In this document: positions 12,948-14,140 of the stretch, in pieces
Layout of the letters: every line of letters starts with the position of its first letter
Position numbering within the stretch: position 1 is the stretch's first letter
DNA from: TC-15 sp034437275
Lineage (GTDB): Bacteria; Chloroflexota; Anaerolineae; Aggregatilineales; Aggregatilineaceae
DNA: 14,140 bases
Direction: 5' to 3'
NCBI GenBank assembly: GCA_034437275.1
Contig: DAOTUD010000121.1
Location: 1 to 14,140, forward strand
Translations under genes and position numbers: made by a program
Notes under the pieces: generated by a model
Database searches by the model: none
Told to the model about the DNA's origin: nothing
Seen by the model: the letters and a program-made list of their open reading frames with translations, nothing else

Positions 12948-13343
12948 ATGCGACGACTGTTAACGACCTGTCCATCCTGCGGCGGCGACCTGATCGTCAC
13001 CGAACTAAGCTGCACATCGTGCGACACCGTGATCCGGGGCCGCTATACGGGCTGCACGTTCTGCGAACTGCCGGAGGAGGACCTGCGCTTTTTGGAAATC
13101 TTTGTGACCTGTCGCGGCAATGTGAAGGAAATGGAGCGCGAAACCGGCCTGAGCTACTGGACGATCCGGGGTCGCCTGGACGATCTGATCGAAACACTGA
13201 AGCTGGACCGCGATCCGCCCGCCCCATCCGACTCGCCCGTCCCGGGCCGCTTTGCGACGCGCCGCGAGGTGCTGGAAGCGGTGGAGCGCGGCGAGCTGTC
13301 TATCGTAGAGGCAGAGCAGATGCTGGCCAACTGGCCTGCATAA
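12948..13343 (+). CDS. DUF2089 Zn-ribbon/winged-helix regulator with SHOCT-like C-terminus
   Basis: 131 residues, cytoplasmic. The N-terminal zinc-ribbon has three CxxC pairs: Cys8/11, Cys22/25 and Cys36/39. A helix-turn-helix segment follows (about 43-85), LRFLEIFVTCRGNVKEMERE and GLSYWTIRGRLDDLIETL, which is the conserved DUF2089 core. A Pro-rich linker (89-99) leads to a C-terminal RREVLEAVERGELSIVEAEQ block (105-124), a SHOCT-like helical hairpin. Such proteins are thought to act as DNA-binding regulators, but their targets are not well known. The start at 12948 is preferred to an upstream in-frame ATG at 12867 that would overlap the preceding gene: the ribosome-binding site and promoter both fit 12948, and the extra 27 residues have no family match. 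It is probably co-transcribed with the next gene, which begins with a related SHOCT-like block. Confidence 0.85.
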   Translation: MRRLLTTCPSCGGDLIVTELSCTSCDTVIRGRYTGCTFCELPEEDLRFLEIFVTCRGNVKEMERETGLSYWTIRGRLDDLIETLKLDRDPPAPSDSPVPGRFATRREVLEAVERGELSIVEAEQMLANWPA

Positions 13344-13349
13344 GACAAA

Positions 13350-13381
13350 CCGCCGGGAACGGGCCAACGTTGATCCGGCGG
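13350..13381 (+). other. Hairpin between the DUF2089 and SHOCT-like genes
   Basis: CCGCCGG (13350-13356) and CCGGCGG (13375-13381) form a 7-bp stem 6 bases after the DUF2089 stop, with an 18-base loop. No T-run follows, so it is a poor terminator. It may slow or partly uncouple transcription within the pair, or stabilise the upstream mRNA. No strong promoter is seen before 13441. Confidence 0.35.
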
Positions 13382-13440
13382 CTTGCCTGATGTGAAGATC
13401 TGCCTGCCATTATACCACAACACAAAAGGAGTGGTTCATC

Positions 13441-14025
13441 ATGGCAGAAGACCGCATGAAAATCCTGCAAATGCTCAAAGACAAACACATCTCCGTTGAC
13501 GACGCCGAACGCCTGCTCAAGGCGCTGGACGAGGCCAACGACTTCGACGATATCGCTGATATTGCGCATGACATCGCCGACGACGTCAAAGACGCGGTGC
13601 GCTTTGGCAGGCGCGGCCATCGCGCCGCCGGCAGCCGTCGCCCATCGCGGCGCGGTCCGCGCGGGCACCATCACCACGCCCACCCGCCGCATCACGCCCG
13701 CCGCCGCCACCGCCGCCACTTCGGCCCGGGCTGGGACATCCGCACCAGCGAACTGACCGAGGCGCTGCGTCCGTTCGGCTATGACGAACTGCGCCCGCGT
13801 GACCTGGAACACCTGCGCGTCCACAACATCACGCCGGAATTCATCACCGCGCTGGCCGAGGCCGGGCTAACCGGTCTGCGCCTCCGCGACATGGCCCAAC
13901 TGCGCATTCACGACCTGTCGCCGGATTACGTGGCCGCGATGCGCGCCGAATTCCCCGACATCGCCGTGAAGGATATCGTCAAGCTCGGCATTCACGACGT
14001 CACGCCGGATTACAACTTCAAATAG
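13441..14025 (+). CDS. SHOCT-like protein with His/Arg-rich linker and 28-residue repeats
   Basis: 194 residues, no signal peptide or membrane segment. Three parts: (a) an N-terminal SHOCT-like hairpin, RMKILQMLKDKHISVDDAE (5-23), extended by an acidic helix with DDIADIAHDIADDVKDA (36-52); (b) a very basic segment (54-93) with ten histidines, including HHHHAHPPHH at 76-85, which could bind metal or nucleic acid; (c) about three copies of a 28-29 residue unit, DLEHLRVHNITPEF, DMAQLRIHDLSPDY and DIVKLGIHDVTPDY, as seen in the C-terminal regions of some M56/BlaR1-like proteins. AAAGGAG precedes the ATG. It follows the DUF2089 gene, and such pairs are common. Function unknown; a part in regulation with its neighbour is inferred. 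Confidence 0.78.
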   Translation: MAEDRMKILQMLKDKHISVDDAERLLKALDEANDFDDIADIAHDIADDVKDAVRFGRRGHRAAGSRRPSRRGPRGHHHHAHPPHHARRRHRRHFGPGWDIRTSELTEALRPFGYDELRPRDLEHLRVHNITPEFITALAEAGLTGLRLRDMAQLRIHDLSPDYVAAMRAEFPDIAVKDIVKLGIHDVTPDYNFK

Positions 14026-14030
14026 TCGGT

Positions 14031-14051
14031 TGTGGCGAGCAGGTCGCCACG
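14031..14051 (+). terminator. Weak terminator-like hairpin after the last gene
   Basis: GTGGCGA (14032-14038) and TCGCCAC (14044-14050) form a 7-bp stem (8 with a flanking wobble pair) 6 bases past the stop, but no T-run follows. A second small stem, GGGTG/CACCC (14089-14103), lies further on. Either could end transcription weakly. The remaining bases to the window end show no gene. Confidence 0.3.
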
Positions 14052-14140
14052 TAAAATTTGAACCGCACAAGATGAGAAACCTCTTTTTGGGTGGGACACA
14101 CCCTTGTCGCTTAACGTAGGGCCACTGCCTGCGCTCGTTC

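Noticed and set aside
11927..13027. 366-codon open frame antisense to the BtuF-like gene
   Set aside because: Crosses a strong terminator and a promoter of the other strand; no motif in the translation.
1..14140. Defence system, CRISPR array, insertion sequence or prophage
   Set aside because: No transposase, integrase, nuclease or helicase-type gene and no regularly spaced repeat array is found; base composition looks even across the window.

Overview
The window is about 14 kb of GC-rich bacterial chromosome, dense with genes on both strands. Gene content points to a free-living Chloroflexota bacterium, probably Anaerolineae-like: a DUF362 protein, a Zn-ribbon DUF2089 regulator paired with a SHOCT-like protein, NTF2-like and SH3-like secreted proteins, and orphan solute-binding proteins. 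This assignment is an inference from gene types, not a marker-gene result. I see no rRNA, tRNA, CRISPR array, transposase or phage gene.

Layout, left to right. (1) 1-464, minus: 5' part of queG (epoxyqueuosine reductase), divergent from a DUF362 protein at 669-1886. (2) 2096-2476, plus: a small possibly STAS/SpoIIAA-like protein, overlapping tail to tail with a minus-strand lipoprotein (2461-3204) built of two tandem NTF2-like units. A one-unit relative (3291-3893) lies upstream of it. (3) 3894-4239: a gene-poor, strongly structured 346-bp stretch with stem-loops, promoters and a possible small RNA. (4) 4240-5007, minus: DUF554 membrane protein, divergent from a secreted solute-binding protein (5158-6354). 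That gene is followed after 5 bp by a small protein resembling a histidine-kinase dimerisation helix (6360-6905). (5) 6913-7599, minus: deoC, with a textbook promoter. (6) 7778-10636, plus: tgt (queuine tRNA-ribosyltransferase), uppP (undecaprenyl-diphosphatase) and a PstS-like lipoprotein, a likely operon. (7) 10771-11937: a secreted protein of about five SH3-like repeats, ending in a strong terminator, then a cobalamin/iron-siderophore-type binding protein (12038-12877). (8) 12948-14025: a DUF2089 Zn-ribbon regulator and a SHOCT-like, His/Arg-rich repeat protein.

Functional threads. Two enzymes of queuosine tRNA modification (QueG, Tgt) lie about 7 kb apart. Much of the rest concerns the cell envelope: UppP recycles the lipid carrier, and two lipoproteins, an SH3-repeat protein and three solute-binding proteins are exported with no ABC permease or ATPase gene in the window. 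No complete new defence or metabolic system is evident. The best candidates for something undescribed are the solute-binding/DHp-like gene pair, the structured 3990-4230 region, the DUF2089/SHOCT pair with phased repeats at its promoter, and the duplicated two-cysteine NTF2 lipoproteins.
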